This document shows, piece by piece, positions 36,146 to 44,768 of a stretch of 64,000 nt of DNA. A program made the translations under genes and the position numbers. The stretch is from positions 62,001 through 126,000 of the forward strand of contig NZ_BATJ01000008.1 in NCBI RefSeq assembly GCF_000467125.1. Direction: 5' to 3'. Position 1 is the stretch's first letter. Every line of letters starts with the position of its first letter. This DNA is from Vibrio proteolyticus NBRC 13287. Its GTDB lineage: Bacteria; Pseudomonadota; Gammaproteobacteria; Enterobacterales; Vibrionaceae. The notes below the pieces were generated by a model. The model was not told where the DNA came from. It did no database searches and worked only from the letters and a program-made list of their open reading frames with translations.

Positions 36146-37977
36146 TGACCACCACCTTTGACTCGGTTTCCTTTCTTAAGACAGTAACCAATCAGCCCGG
36201 CGTTTACCGTATGTACAACGCCGACGCTGTGGTTATTTATGTCGGTAAAGCCAAAGATCTCAAAAAGCGCCTGTCCAGTTACTTTCGTCAGCGTGTAGAC
36301 AGCGAAAAAACCAGAGCACTGGTCAGCAACATCGCAAAAATTGATGTCACGGTTACCCATACTGAGACAGAAGCGCTGATCCTCGAACACAACTACATCA
36401 AGCAGTATCTTCCCAAATACAACGTATTGCTGCGGGACGATAAGTCGTACCCTTATATTTTTATCAGTGGGCATAAACATCCTCGCTTGTCGATGCATCG
36501 TGGTGCGAAAAAGCGCAAAGGGGAATATTTTGGCCCGTATCCCGACTCTGGCGCTGTCCGTGAATCTTTGCATCTGATCCAGAAAATCTTTCCGGTACGT
36601 CAGTGTGAAGACACGGTATACAGCAATCGTACCAGGCCTTGCCTGATGTATCAGATTGGACGTTGTGCGGGGCCTTGCGTTAGCAGCATTATCTCTGATG
36701 AAGAATACGCGGAGCTGGTCAACTACGTGCGTTTATTCTTGCAGGGAAAAGACAAGCAGGTGCTGGAAATTCTGATTGCGAAAATGGAAGAAGCCAGCCG
36801 TACACTTAAATTTGAAGATGCGGCCAAATATCGCGATCAGATTCAAGCCATCCGCCGGGTACAGGAACAACAATTCGTTTCTGAAGACAGTATGGATGAT
36901 ATGGATGTATTGGGCTTTGCGCAGGAAAACGGCATTGCCTGCATCCATATTCTGATGATACGGCAAGGTAAAGTGCTGGGGAGCCGGAGTCATTTTCCCA
37001 AAGTACCGTCGAACACATCGCAGGAAGAGGTGTTTTATAGTTTTCTCAGTCAGTACTACCTCAGTCACAATGAAGCGAGAACGATCCCAACGCGGATCAT
37101 CCTTAATCAAGGGCTGGTGGATGACATTAAGCCACTTCAGGATGCGCTCAGCGAAGTGGCGGGTAGGAGGGTGACGTACCATGTCAATCCGGCTGGGACA
37201 CGAGGCCGCTACCTCAAGTTGGCGAATACCAATGCGCTGACCGCGATTACCACCAAGATCAATCATAAAATGACGATTTCTCAGCGTTTCAAAGCACTGC
37301 GCGAAGTGCTGGATATGGATGGCATCAACCGGATGGAGTGTTTTGATATCTCCCATACCATGGGGGAAAGTACCATTGCGTCATGCGTGGTATTCAATCC
37401 CGAAGGGCCGGTTAAGCAGGAGTACCGTCGTTATAACATTACCGGAATCACCGGAGGCGATGATTACGCTGCAATGGGACAGGCTCTGGAGCGACGCTAC
37501 TCAAAACAACTGGATATTGAGAAAATCCCGGACATTATTTTTATTGATGGTGGTAAAGGTCAGCTTAACCGTGCGCATGATATCATCAGAGAATACTGGG
37601 ATGACTGGCCTAAGCGCCCTAGAATGATAGGCATTGCGAAAGGTGTTACGCGTAAGCCAGGGTTGGAAACTCTGATCACCACGGACGGAGAAGAATTTAA
37701 TTTACCCAGTGATGATCCCGCCTTGCATCTCATTCAGCATATTCGCGATGAAAGCCACAATCACGCGATTGCAGGTCATCGGGCGAAGCGCGGTAAAACC
37801 CGCCGTACCAGTGCACTTGAAGGTATCGAAGGTATTGGACCAAAACGTCGTCAGGCATTGCTCAAATACGTGGGTGGATTACAAGAATTAAAGCGGGCGA
37901 GTGTTGAAGAAATAGCCAAAGTGCCGGGGATTAGCCATTCTTTGGCAGAAAACATTTATCAAGCATTGAAACAATAA
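36145..37977 (+). CDS. uvrC: Excinuclease ABC subunit C
   Basis: UvrC makes the 3' and 5' incisions in nucleotide excision repair with UvrA and UvrB. The 610-residue protein has a GIY-YIG nuclease domain ([20 protein letters not shown], residues 14-95). A UvrBC coiled-coil motif lies near residue 210 ([20 protein letters not shown]). The RNase H-like 5' nuclease domain has [19 protein letters not shown] near residue 398 and [10 protein letters not shown] near residue 468, and tandem helix-hairpin-helix motifs lie at the C-terminus ([19 protein letters not shown]). The GTG start overlaps the varA stop (TAGTG). It is the middle gene of varA-uvrC-pgsA. Confidence 0.97.
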   Translation: MTTTFDSVSFLKTVTNQPGVYRMYNADAVVIYVGKAKDLKKRLSSYFRQRVDSEKTRALVSNIAKIDVTVTHTETEALILEHNYIKQYLPKYNVLLRDDKSYPYIFISGHKHPRLSMHRGAKKRKGEYFGPYPDSGAVRESLHLIQKIFPVRQCEDTVYSNRTRPCLMYQIGRCAGPCVSSIISDEEYAELVNYVRLFLQGKDKQVLEILIAKMEEASRTLKFEDAAKYRDQIQAIRRVQEQQFVSEDSMDDMDVLGFAQENGIACIHILMIRQGKVLGSRSHFPKVPSNTSQEEVFYSFLSQYYLSHNEARTIPTRIILNQGLVDDIKPLQDALSEVAGRRVTYHVNPAGTRGRYLKLANTNALTAITTKINHKMTISQRFKALREVLDMDGINRMECFDISHTMGESTIASCVVFNPEGPVKQEYRRYNITGITGGDDYAAMGQALERRYSKQLDIEKIPDIIFIDGGKGQLNRAHDIIREYWDDWPKRPRMIGIAKGVTRKPGLETLITTDGEEFNLPSDDPALHLIQHIRDESHNHAIAGHRAKRGKTRRTSALEGIEGIGPKRRQALLKYVGGLQELKRASVEEIAKVPGISHSLAENIYQALKQ

Positions 37978-38023
37978 GAAAAATCCCGCAACATTAACGC
38001 GCAAACGATAAGAGCCTAATAAT

Positions 38024-38581
38024 ATGCGTTTTAACATTCCTAATATTTTATCTCTCCTGCGACTTTTCCTGATCCCGGTATTTGTCGTCGTGTTTTATCT
38101 CCCGTACAGCTGGGCGCCTTTTGCGGCCGCTATGGTATTCTGGGTGGCTGGCTTTACTGACTGGCTGGATGGTATGTTGGCACGAAAACTGGGGCAAACC
38201 TCCCGTTTTGGCGCTTTTATTGATCCCGTGGCAGATAAAGTATTAGTGGCAACGGCTCTTATTCTTATCACGGAACATTACCACTCAATCTGGATTACGA
38301 TTCCGGCATTAACCATGATAGCGCGTGAAATCATTATCTCGGCATTGCGTGAATGGATGGCCGAAATTGGTAAACGTGCCAGCGTCGCGGTTTCTTGGAT
38401 CGGTAAAGTGAAAACGCTGACACAGATGTTTGCGCTGTGGGTTCTTATCTGGCGGTATGATGACTGGATGATCTGGGTTGGTTATATATCCATCTATGTC
38501 GCAACAGTATTAACCTACTGGTCGATGGCACAATATCTGGTTGCAGCGAAAGACGATTTACTTAACGAAGAACATCATTAA
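38024..38581 (+). CDS. pgsA: CDP-diacylglycerol-glycerol-3-phosphate 3-phosphatidyltransferase
   Basis: PgsA makes phosphatidylglycerol phosphate, the committed step to phosphatidylglycerol and cardiolipin, in the inner membrane. The 185-residue protein begins [18 protein letters not shown], as do its orthologues. It has the CDP-alcohol phosphotransferase signature DG-x2-AR-x8-G-x3-D-x3-D ([20 protein letters not shown] followed by IDPVAD) and about five further hydrophobic segments. It follows uvrC by 46 bases and ends the operon at a strong terminator. Confidence 0.97.
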   Translation: MRFNIPNILSLLRLFLIPVFVVVFYLPYSWAPFAAAMVFWVAGFTDWLDGMLARKLGQTSRFGAFIDPVADKVLVATALILITEHYHSIWITIPALTMIAREIIISALREWMAEIGKRASVAVSWIGKVKTLTQMFALWVLIWRYDDWMIWVGYISIYVATVLTYWSMAQYLVAAKDDLLNEEHH

Positions 38582-38583
38582 AA

Positions 38584-38611
38584 GAGCGGGCGTGAAGCCC
38601 GCTTTTTTTAT
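38584..38611 (+). terminator. Intrinsic terminator of varA-uvrC-pgsA
   Basis: GAGCGGGC-GTGAA-GCCCGCT stem followed by seven T, just after the pgsA stop. Confidence 0.92.
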
Positions 38612-38781
38612 GTAGGATGTTGCCTGGACAACGAGGTTAAATCACAAAAAACTACTCAACAAGATTTTAATAAATGTTCATATTAATCTAAGGTTTGTCG
38701 GTGGTTTTCGCTAAGAAATTGACCAATTTAAGCGTTTTTGAATGCAATTTAGACAAACGATTTAAAAATTGAAAAATAATG

Positions 38782-38809
38782 TTGACTCGGATGATCGAAT
38801 CCGTAGAAT
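38782..38809 (+). promoter_or_regulatory. Sigma-70 promoter of the tRNA operon
   Basis: TTGACT (38782-38787) and TAGAAT (38804-38809) are separated by 16 bases. They are followed by a GC-rich discriminator (GCATCCCG), typical of stable-RNA promoters under stringent control. Confidence 0.8.
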
Positions 38810-38859
38810 GCATCCCGTACCCAAGAGGAACGCAATGCAGTGAATCTTGGAATTACAGA

Positions 38860-38933
38860 GGCGCGTTGGCAGAGTGGCTATGCAGCGGATTGCAAATCCG
38901 TGGACCTCGGTTCGACTCCGGGACGCGCCTCCA
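38860..38933 (+). tRNA. tRNA-Cys (GCA)
   Basis: A full cloverleaf is seen: acceptor GGCGCGT/ACGCGCC, anticodon loop with GCA at 38892-38894, T-loop TTCGACT, and encoded CCA. It is the first of four tRNAs in one transcript. Confidence 0.96.
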
Positions 38934-38936
38934 TTT

Positions 38937-39012
38937 GCGACACTAGCTCAGTTGGTAGAGCGCAACCTTGCCAAGGTTGAGGTCACGAGTTCGAACCTCG
39001 TGTGTCGCTCCA
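38937..39012 (+). tRNA. tRNA-Gly (GCC), copy 1
   Basis: Acceptor GCGACAC/GTGTCGC, anticodon loop TTGCCAA with GCC, T-loop TTCGAAC and encoded CCA. It is identical to the copy at 39182-39257. Confidence 0.96.
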
Positions 39013-39070
39013 AATTTATAGGTATGGCTAAGGCGATATCTTGATGGTGTCTCCATCACACATTTAGTGT

Positions 39071-39157
39071 GCCCTGGTGGTGGAATTGGTAGACACAAGG
39101 GATTTAAAATCCCTCGGCGTTCGCGCTGTGCCGGTTCAAGTCCGGCCCGGGGCACCA
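39071..39157 (+). tRNA. tRNA-Leu (TAA)
   Basis: An 87-base class II tRNA with acceptor GCCCTGG/CCGGGGC, anticodon loop TTTAAAA containing TAA at 39105-39107, a long variable arm and encoded CCA. Confidence 0.96.
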
Positions 39158-39181
39158 TCTTAATGCTCATTTGAGCGCTAT

Positions 39182-39257
39182 GCGACACTAGCTCAGTTGG
39201 TAGAGCGCAACCTTGCCAAGGTTGAGGTCACGAGTTCGAACCTCGTGTGTCGCTCCA
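39182..39257 (+). tRNA. tRNA-Gly (GCC), copy 2
   Basis: Identical in sequence to the tRNA-Gly at 38937-39012, including the first bases after CCA, which indicates a recent tandem duplication or gene conversion. Confidence 0.96.
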
Positions 39258-39264
39258 AATTTTA

Positions 39265-39291
39265 AACCCAGCCTGATGGCTGGGTTTTTTG
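39265..39291 (+). terminator. Terminator of the tRNA operon
   Basis: AACCCAGCC-TGAT-GGCTGGGTT followed by a T tract, eight bases after the last tRNA. Confidence 0.92.
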
Positions 39292-39313
39292 TTATTTGGG
39301 CTTTGTTCTGGGG

Positions 39314-40381
39314 CTAAGGTTTAAGTTGGTACACATTTCCACGATCGGTGGAAAAGTATATCCATCCTTGCGGGCTGACCTCGATATCGCGGATTCGCTC
39401 ACCCAGCTCTTGCAGAATTCTCTCTTCACCCACTGCTTCAAAGTTATCATTCAGGCTGACGATGTTAATATGAGTCAGTTTAAGCGAGCCTGAAAGAAGT
39501 TTTCCGTTTAGCGCGGGATACTTATCACCTCGGTACAGTATAAGGCTACCGGGAGCGATAGAGGGCACGTACACTTTGACCGGTGGTTCTATTCCCGGTT
39601 TTTCTTTGGCGTCACCAACGTCTAATGGGCCCCAATACTCCTTACCGTGGGAAGTGACAGGCCAGCCGTAGTTTTTTCCCTTTTGGATGCGATTAATCTC
39701 ATCGCCCCCCCTTGGTCCGTGTTCAATTTCCCAAAGCTGTTGGGTTTGAATGTCGTAAGTAAGCCCCTGGGGATTGCGGTGACCATAAGTCCAGATTTCA
39801 TCAAGTATCGTTGGATCTTTCACAAATGGGTTGTCTTGCGGGATCGAACCGTTGGGATTAAGACGCAATATGGCAGCAGCGTGTGTCCGTGTGTTTTGCC
39901 CGTTGTCTCTATTGCCACGATCGCCGATGGAAAAATAGACGTGCGATTGGTCAAACGCAATCCGGCTACCAAAGTGACGTCCAGTGTCAGACGTCGAACG
40001 ACTCACTAACACATCTCGCCAGTTAGTGAGGTTACCGTCGCGATAATCCGCAACTGCTAGCGTAGTGGCACCTTGGCCACTCACGTCCTTGCTGTAGGTA
40101 ACGTACACTTTACCAGGATCAAACGGGGAGACGGCAATATCCAGCAGGCCACCTTGTCCGCGAGCCCATACGTCTTCTACCTCAAACAGGTTGCGAATAG
40201 CGCCAGTCGACAGCGTCAGTTGTTTTATCCCACCATTACGCTCTGTGACAAGGAGAGTGTCGTTGTCGACAAAGCTCATGCCCCAGGGGACCGCAAAGCC
40301 GCCCGCCACTTTCTCAACTTGCCAGCCCCAGGCTGGAAAACACAATGTAGCCCCGAGTAGAGGAAGAGTCAGTCGACGCAT
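39314..40381 (-). CDS. PQQ-dependent sugar dehydrogenase (soluble GDH/YliI-like)
   Basis: This 355-residue periplasmic six-bladed beta-propeller has a signal peptide ending near WGW. The motifs of soluble aldose sugar dehydrogenases are present: PWGMSFVDNDTLLVTERNGG near residue 30, GRHFGSRIAFD, IGDRGNRDNGQN near residue 160, the PQQ-pocket block YGHRNPQGLTYD near residue 210, and WEIEHGPRGGDEIN near residue 228. It probably oxidises an aldose or similar sugar with PQQ as cofactor. No PQQ biosynthesis genes are seen in the window. It is monocistronic. Confidence 0.92.
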   Translation of the reverse strand: MRRLTLPLLGATLCFPAWGWQVEKVAGGFAVPWGMSFVDNDTLLVTERNGGIKQLTLSTGAIRNLFEVEDVWARGQGGLLDIAVSPFDPGKVYVTYSKDVSGQGATTLAVADYRDGNLTNWRDVLVSRSTSDTGRHFGSRIAFDQSHVYFSIGDRGNRDNGQNTRTHAAAILRLNPNGSIPQDNPFVKDPTILDEIWTYGHRNPQGLTYDIQTQQLWEIEHGPRGGDEINRIQKGKNYGWPVTSHGKEYWGPLDVGDAKEKPGIEPPVKVYVPSIAPGSLILYRGDKYPALNGKLLSGSLKLTHINIVSLNDNFEAVGEERILQELGERIRDIEVSPQGWIYFSTDRGNVYQLKP

Positions 40382-40489
40382 GTTTGTTCCTTTTGTTGTT
40401 TTTTAAACAGCGTAGCGGCTTAAGGAAACTATTGCCCGAATGAATATTTAACAAAAAGTAACTTGATATGATCGATTTATCGGCTATTA

Positions 40490-40519
40490 TGACGATGTGT
40501 CAAAAATGACGAATCGTCA
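40490..40519. promoter_or_regulatory. Paired TetR-type operators upstream of the TetR gene
   Basis: TGACGAATCGTCA (40507-40519) is a perfect palindrome around one base. An imperfect copy, TGACGATGTGTCA (40490-40502), starts exactly 17 bases earlier. The same box recurs at 41444-41456 before the RND operon. Confidence 0.75.
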
Positions 40520-40596
40520 TAATTTGGCAGGCTACACAGATAATGCTTTCGTGTTAAACTTAGTGCGTCAGGAAATCAGGACCAGAGACGGAAGAC

Positions 40597-41382
40597 ATGT
40601 TTGGCTTTAGCTGTATAAAGAGTGAGAAGAATGAACCCGGCCGAGGCTCAGGTTTGAGCAAGAAGCAGCAGGCGATAGCAAATCGTGAACTCGAATTGAT
40701 CGAGCTCGCTATTGGCATTATTCGTGAGCAAGGGTTTGGTGCGTTGACTATGGATAAGCTGACTGCAGCCAGTCCCTATTCAAAAGGCACGATCTACAAT
40801 CATTTTTGCAGCAAAGAAGACGCCATTCTTGCCGTATGCGTCAATTCTTTACGCCGGGAGTCACAATTGTTCGAACGTGCCGCAGGCTTTGAAGGAAGCT
40901 CGCGCGAAAGAATCATTGCGATGCACGTGGCGTTTCGCATTTATGCGCGAATGGAGCCGGTGCTGTCAACGTGTGCCATCATGGCAAAAAGTCCATGGGT
41001 CATTGAGAAAGCCTCTCCAGAGCGGATAAATTACCTGAATCAACTGGAAGAGCTGGTGATTCAGGGGGCAGATGATCTGGTCAGTGCAGCGGTGCAGGAA
41101 GGGGATCTTCGATTTACGCCCGGCATCAGCTCAGATGCGATTGTATTCGCTAACTGGTCGATTGCTTTTGGATCAAATGCCTTAACACAAAACGCATCCA
41201 ACAGCCGCTGTATCAGCCGCTTGCAGGATCCGTTTACGGTGTTGCACAATGCGAATATGCTGCTGGATGGTCTGGGCTGGAAACCGCTCTCGTCTGAGTG
41301 GGATTACAGAAAGACCTGGCAGAAAGTTGAACAGACTCTGTTTAAAGATGAACTGACTTATCTGGAATCGGTGGGCCGTTAA
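40597..41382 (+). CDS. TetR family regulator of the RND/LolA-like operon
   Basis: This 261-residue regulator has an extended N-terminus (about 30 residues) and a TetR helix-turn-helix at about residues 35-80 (ELAIGIIREQGFGALTMDKL, then ASPYSKGTIYNHFCSKEDAI; first segment approximate). A long C-terminal ligand domain of about 180 residues follows. GGAAG precedes the ATG. Matching TGACGAwTCGTCA palindromes occur upstream of this gene and in the gap before the downstream RND operon. I therefore infer that it represses both itself and that operon until a ligand, possibly a lipid or hydrophobic compound, binds. A hairpin terminator separates it from the operon. Confidence 0.88.
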   Translation: MFGFSCIKSEKNEPGRGSGLSKKQQAIANRELELIELAIGIIREQGFGALTMDKLTAASPYSKGTIYNHFCSKEDAILAVCVNSLRRESQLFERAAGFEGSSRERIIAMHVAFRIYARMEPVLSTCAIMAKSPWVIEKASPERINYLNQLEELVIQGADDLVSAAVQEGDLRFTPGISSDAIVFANWSIAFGSNALTQNASNSRCISRLQDPFTVLHNANMLLDGLGWKPLSSEWDYRKTWQKVEQTLFKDELTYLESVGR

Positions 41383-41408
41383 CGCTCCACCAGCCTGTGA
41401 CAGGATTA

Positions 41409-41432
41409 AAACCCATGCAAATGGGTTTTTAA
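41409..41432 (+). terminator. Intrinsic terminator of the TetR gene
   Basis: AACCCAT-GCA-ATGGGTT stem followed by five T, 27 bases after the TetR stop, ahead of the operon's operator. Confidence 0.8.
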
Positions 41433-41443
41433 ATATCCATTAA

Positions 41444-41456
41444 TGACGATTCGTCA
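41444..41456. promoter_or_regulatory. TetR-type operator of the RND operon
   Basis: TGACGATTCGTCA is a perfect palindrome around one base and matches the box upstream of the TetR gene (TGACGAATCGTCA). It lies about 100 bases before the RND permease start. Confidence 0.75.
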
Positions 41457-41557
41457 AAAAATGAGAGAGCATGGCTGTCCCATTTTGACGCTTACTGAGA
41501 GCAAAACGTTCACTTTGCTCTGTCGTGTAAAAAATCACGTCACAAATGGAGAATGTG

Positions 41558-43936
41558 ATGAAACAGGTTACCCTTCCAGACAACCGCGCTCAGTTCTGGC
41601 TGACCGCACCCACACGCTACGCCTGGCTGGTGTGTATGGCGGTTTTAACCGCAATACTCGTCGCTGCTTTAGGTGCGAAAAATCTCTACTTTCGTGGGGA
41701 TTACAACATCTTTTTCGATGGCAGCAATCCTCAACTTCAGGCGTTTGATGAAATTCAGACGACGTTCGCTAAATCGGACAGTGTCGCTATTGTCATTGCA
41801 CCAGAAAACGGCAATGTGTTTAATCGGCGAACCCTCACTTTATTACAGAAATTGACCAAAGATGCCTGGCAAACACCGTATTCCAGTCGGGTTGACTCTT
41901 TGGCTAACTACCAGCACACAGAGGCGATTGATGATGATCTGCTGGTTGAAGACTTGCTTTACGACGAGTATCCGCTTACGCCTGAGCGAATCGAAAAAGT
42001 CAAACAGATTGCGCTAAATGAACCTCTGCTTAAAAACTTACTGATTTCAGCAGACGGTGCCGTGTCGGTGGTCAACATCACAGTGCAGTTGCCGCAGGAC
42101 GACGAGACTGCGGAGGTCACGGAAGTGGTGACCTATATCAATCAGTTGCTGGAACAGTATCGTCAACTCTATCCGGATGTCGAATTCCATAAAGCGGGCA
42201 TCATCGCGATGAACGAGGCATTTATGGTATCTGCTCAGCAGGACACCGCGACGCTCGTACCCACCATGTTGCTGGTCATTCTGGTTTTTCTGACCTTGAT
42301 GCTGCGTTCTTTGTTGAGTGTGATGGCGACGTTACTGGTGATCATCGGCTCGGTTGTGGCGACGTTGGGGCTGGCCGGTTGGGGCGGGGTGTTTATGTCC
42401 ACGGCGACGGTGAATGTGCCGACCTTAATCATGACACTAGCCGTTGCCGATTGTGTGCATGTGATTGCGACCATGCGTTACAACCTGCAAAAAGGCCACT
42501 CTAAAACCTATGCCATTGATCACAGTGTCACTATCAATGTGGTTCCGATCCTGATCACTTCCGTGACAACGGCGATTGGTTTTCTGATGATGAATATGTC
42601 TGACTCACCAGTTCTGCGCGACTTCGGTAACCTATCGGCAGTGGGGGTGATGATCGCTTGCGGCCTGTCGATCAGCCTGCTGCCAGCGCTACTTAAGATT
42701 TTACCGATTCGTGTTGCGCCAGCATCGCAGCAGCAGCCGACAACACGCATGGATCGCCTGGCCGATTTTGTGGTCACACAGCGTAAATTGTTGTTGCCCT
42801 TGTCCGTGATTGTGATTGTGGCTTTTGGTGCGTTGATCCCGCTGAACAAAGTGAACGATGATGCCGTGAAGTATTTTGACACGCGCAGTGATTTTCGTCG
42901 TGCGGCGGATTTTATGGAATCCCACATCAGCGGAATGACCAACATCAGTATTGCCGTCAAAACACATGAGTCACAGGGGATTGCCGATCCGAAGTTTATT
43001 GAGACCATTGGCGCATTCTCTGAATGGATGAGAGCCCAACCTGAAACGGACCACGTTGCCACTTTGTCGGATGTCTACAAACGGCTCAATAAAAACATGC
43101 ACGCCGATGATGAGCAATATTTCCGTCTCCCTCAGGACAGAGAGCTGGCTGCGCAATATTTGCTGTTGTATGAAATGTCGTTGCCTTACGGGTTGGATCT
43201 CAACAACCAGATCAATGTCGACAAATCGTCACTGAAGTTGGTGGTTACAACCGATAACCTCGGCAGTAAAGAGCTGGTCGCGCTCGAAAATCGTATTTAC
43301 GCCTGGTTTAATACCAACGCGCCGCAATACGAGGTCGTGGCATCCAGTCCATCAATGATGTTTGCCCATATTGGTGAAACCAATATGCAAAGTATGTTAT
43401 CGACGTTGCCACTCACTATGGTTTTGATCTCCGCACTGATGATTTTTGCTTTGCGTTCGCTGCGGCTGGGGATCATCAGCCTTATTCCTAATATGGCTCC
43501 GGCGATCATCGGTTTTGGTGTCTGGGCACTGCTATCAGGCGACATCAACCTCGGATTATCCGTCGTCGTGACACTGACGTTGGGGATTGTGGTCGATGAT
43601 GCCGTCCATTTTCTCTCCAAATATCAGCGGGCTCGTCAAGAAGGACAAAGTGCCGAACAGGCGGTGCGTTACGCCTTCCACACTGTTGGCCGTGCGTTGT
43701 GGATCACGACGGTAGTGTTGGTCGCCGGGTTTATGGTTTTGGCGATGTCGAGCTTCAGACTCAATTCCGACATGGGGCAACTCAGTGCGCTGGTAATTTT
43801 ACTCGCTCTGATCGTCGACTTTCTGTTTCTCCCGACACTGCTGATGCGTTTTGATACCAAAACTTATCCCGCAGATGCGCCGTTATCTCAACCTCAGTCT
43901 CAACCGGGACATCCGGCTACGAACTCGACTCACTAG
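41558..43936 (+). CDS. MMPL-type RND transporter permease
   Basis: This 792-residue inner-membrane protein has the RND/MMPL plan: one N-terminal helix, a periplasmic domain of about 180 residues (from GDYNIFFDGSNPQLQAF), five helices, a second single helix (about residue 412), a second periplasmic domain, and a final helix bundle. Proton-relay-type residues occur in VADCVHVIATMRY and VVDDAVHFLSKYQRA, a hallmark of MMPL/HpnN-like exporters. It lacks the size and companion adaptor of HAE drug pumps. With the two following genes it probably moves a lipid or hydrophobic molecule toward the outer membrane. The start at 41558 has GGAG six bases upstream; a frame-extending ATG at 41546 overlaps that site. 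Confidence 0.9.
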   Translation: MKQVTLPDNRAQFWLTAPTRYAWLVCMAVLTAILVAALGAKNLYFRGDYNIFFDGSNPQLQAFDEIQTTFAKSDSVAIVIAPENGNVFNRRTLTLLQKLTKDAWQTPYSSRVDSLANYQHTEAIDDDLLVEDLLYDEYPLTPERIEKVKQIALNEPLLKNLLISADGAVSVVNITVQLPQDDETAEVTEVVTYINQLLEQYRQLYPDVEFHKAGIIAMNEAFMVSAQQDTATLVPTMLLVILVFLTLMLRSLLSVMATLLVIIGSVVATLGLAGWGGVFMSTATVNVPTLIMTLAVADCVHVIATMRYNLQKGHSKTYAIDHSVTINVVPILITSVTTAIGFLMMNMSDSPVLRDFGNLSAVGVMIACGLSISLLPALLKILPIRVAPASQQQPTTRMDRLADFVVTQRKLLLPLSVIVIVAFGALIPLNKVNDDAVKYFDTRSDFRRAADFMESHISGMTNISIAVKTHESQGIADPKFIETIGAFSEWMRAQPETDHVATLSDVYKRLNKNMHADDEQYFRLPQDRELAAQYLLLYEMSLPYGLDLNNQINVDKSSLKLVVTTDNLGSKELVALENRIYAWFNTNAPQYEVVASSPSMMFAHIGETNMQSMLSTLPLTMVLISALMIFALRSLRLGIISLIPNMAPAIIGFGVWALLSGDINLGLSVVVTLTLGIVVDDAVHFLSKYQRARQEGQSAEQAVRYAFHTVGRALWITTVVLVAGFMVLAMSSFRLNSDMGQLSALVILLALIVDFLFLPTLLMRFDTKTYPADAPLSQPQSQPGHPATNSTH

Positions 43937-43949
43937 AAGGAACATATCA

Positions 43950-44759
43950 ATGAATATTGCTAAGCCAACATACTTTACCCGCGTGTTATCTCTTGCCTGT
44001 GTCTTGATGGTTACAGCCGGAGTGACGTCACCTGTCTGGGCGGACCCGGCCCGGGGGCTGGAAATTGCTCAGGAACGCAAAGTCCGTGGTGAGGGGTGGG
44101 GGGATACGATCGCGACCATGGAAATGGTACTGAAAAACGCGCAGGGAGAGAGCAGTACTCGTCTGATGCGCCTCAAATCACTGGAAGTGAACGGTGATGG
44201 CGATAAGGGACTGACGATTTTTGACCAGCCACGAGATGTCTCAGGCACCGCCTTTCTGAATCATTCACACACTTTAGATGCGGATGACCAGTGGCTGTAT
44301 TTGCCCGCACTGAAACGGGTGAAGCGGATATCTTCACGCAACAAATCGGGCCCATTTATGGGCAGTGAGTTTGCATACGAGGATCTCAGTTCGTTTGAAA
44401 TTGAAAAATACACCTTCAATTACGTCAAAGATGAAGAGATCGATGGCCAGCCTGCGTTTGTGCTGGAACAAGTACCGACTGATAAAAACTCTGGTTACAC
44501 ACGTCAGATTGTGTGGATTGATCAGATTCATTTTCGTCCGTTGCAGATCGAATTCTATGACCGAAAAGGTGCGCTTCTCAAGACGCTTCAGTTCAGCCAG
44601 TACCAACAGTATCAAGGGAAATACTGGCGAGCACACGCGATGAATATGCAAAATCACCAGACCGGTAAGAGCACACTGTTAACCACCAGTGAGATCACTT
44701 TCAATAACGGGCTGGATGCCAAGGATTTCCAGAAAACCGTGCTGAAACGCGTGAAGTAA
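43950..44759 (+). CDS. LolA-like outer-membrane lipoprotein-sorting protein
   Basis: This 269-residue periplasmic protein has a signal peptide ending SPVWA. Its fold pattern is that of the LolA-like family annotated as outer membrane lipoprotein-sorting protein: ARGLEIAQERKVRGEGWGDT near the N-terminus, DDQWLYLPALKRVKRISSRN near residue 125, GSEFAYEDLSSFEIEKYTF and QIVWIDQIHFRPLQIEFYDR. LolA-like proteins are hydrophobic half-barrels that carry acyl chains. Lying 13 bases after the RND permease gene and ten before the barrel gene, it is the likely periplasmic carrier of the system. AAGGAA precedes the ATG. Confidence 0.88.
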   Translation: MNIAKPTYFTRVLSLACVLMVTAGVTSPVWADPARGLEIAQERKVRGEGWGDTIATMEMVLKNAQGESSTRLMRLKSLEVNGDGDKGLTIFDQPRDVSGTAFLNHSHTLDADDQWLYLPALKRVKRISSRNKSGPFMGSEFAYEDLSSFEIEKYTFNYVKDEEIDGQPAFVLEQVPTDKNSGYTRQIVWIDQIHFRPLQIEFYDRKGALLKTLQFSQYQQYQGKYWRAHAMNMQNHQTGKSTLLTTSEITFNNGLDAKDFQKTVLKRVK

Positions 44760-44768
44760 GAGGTCGCG

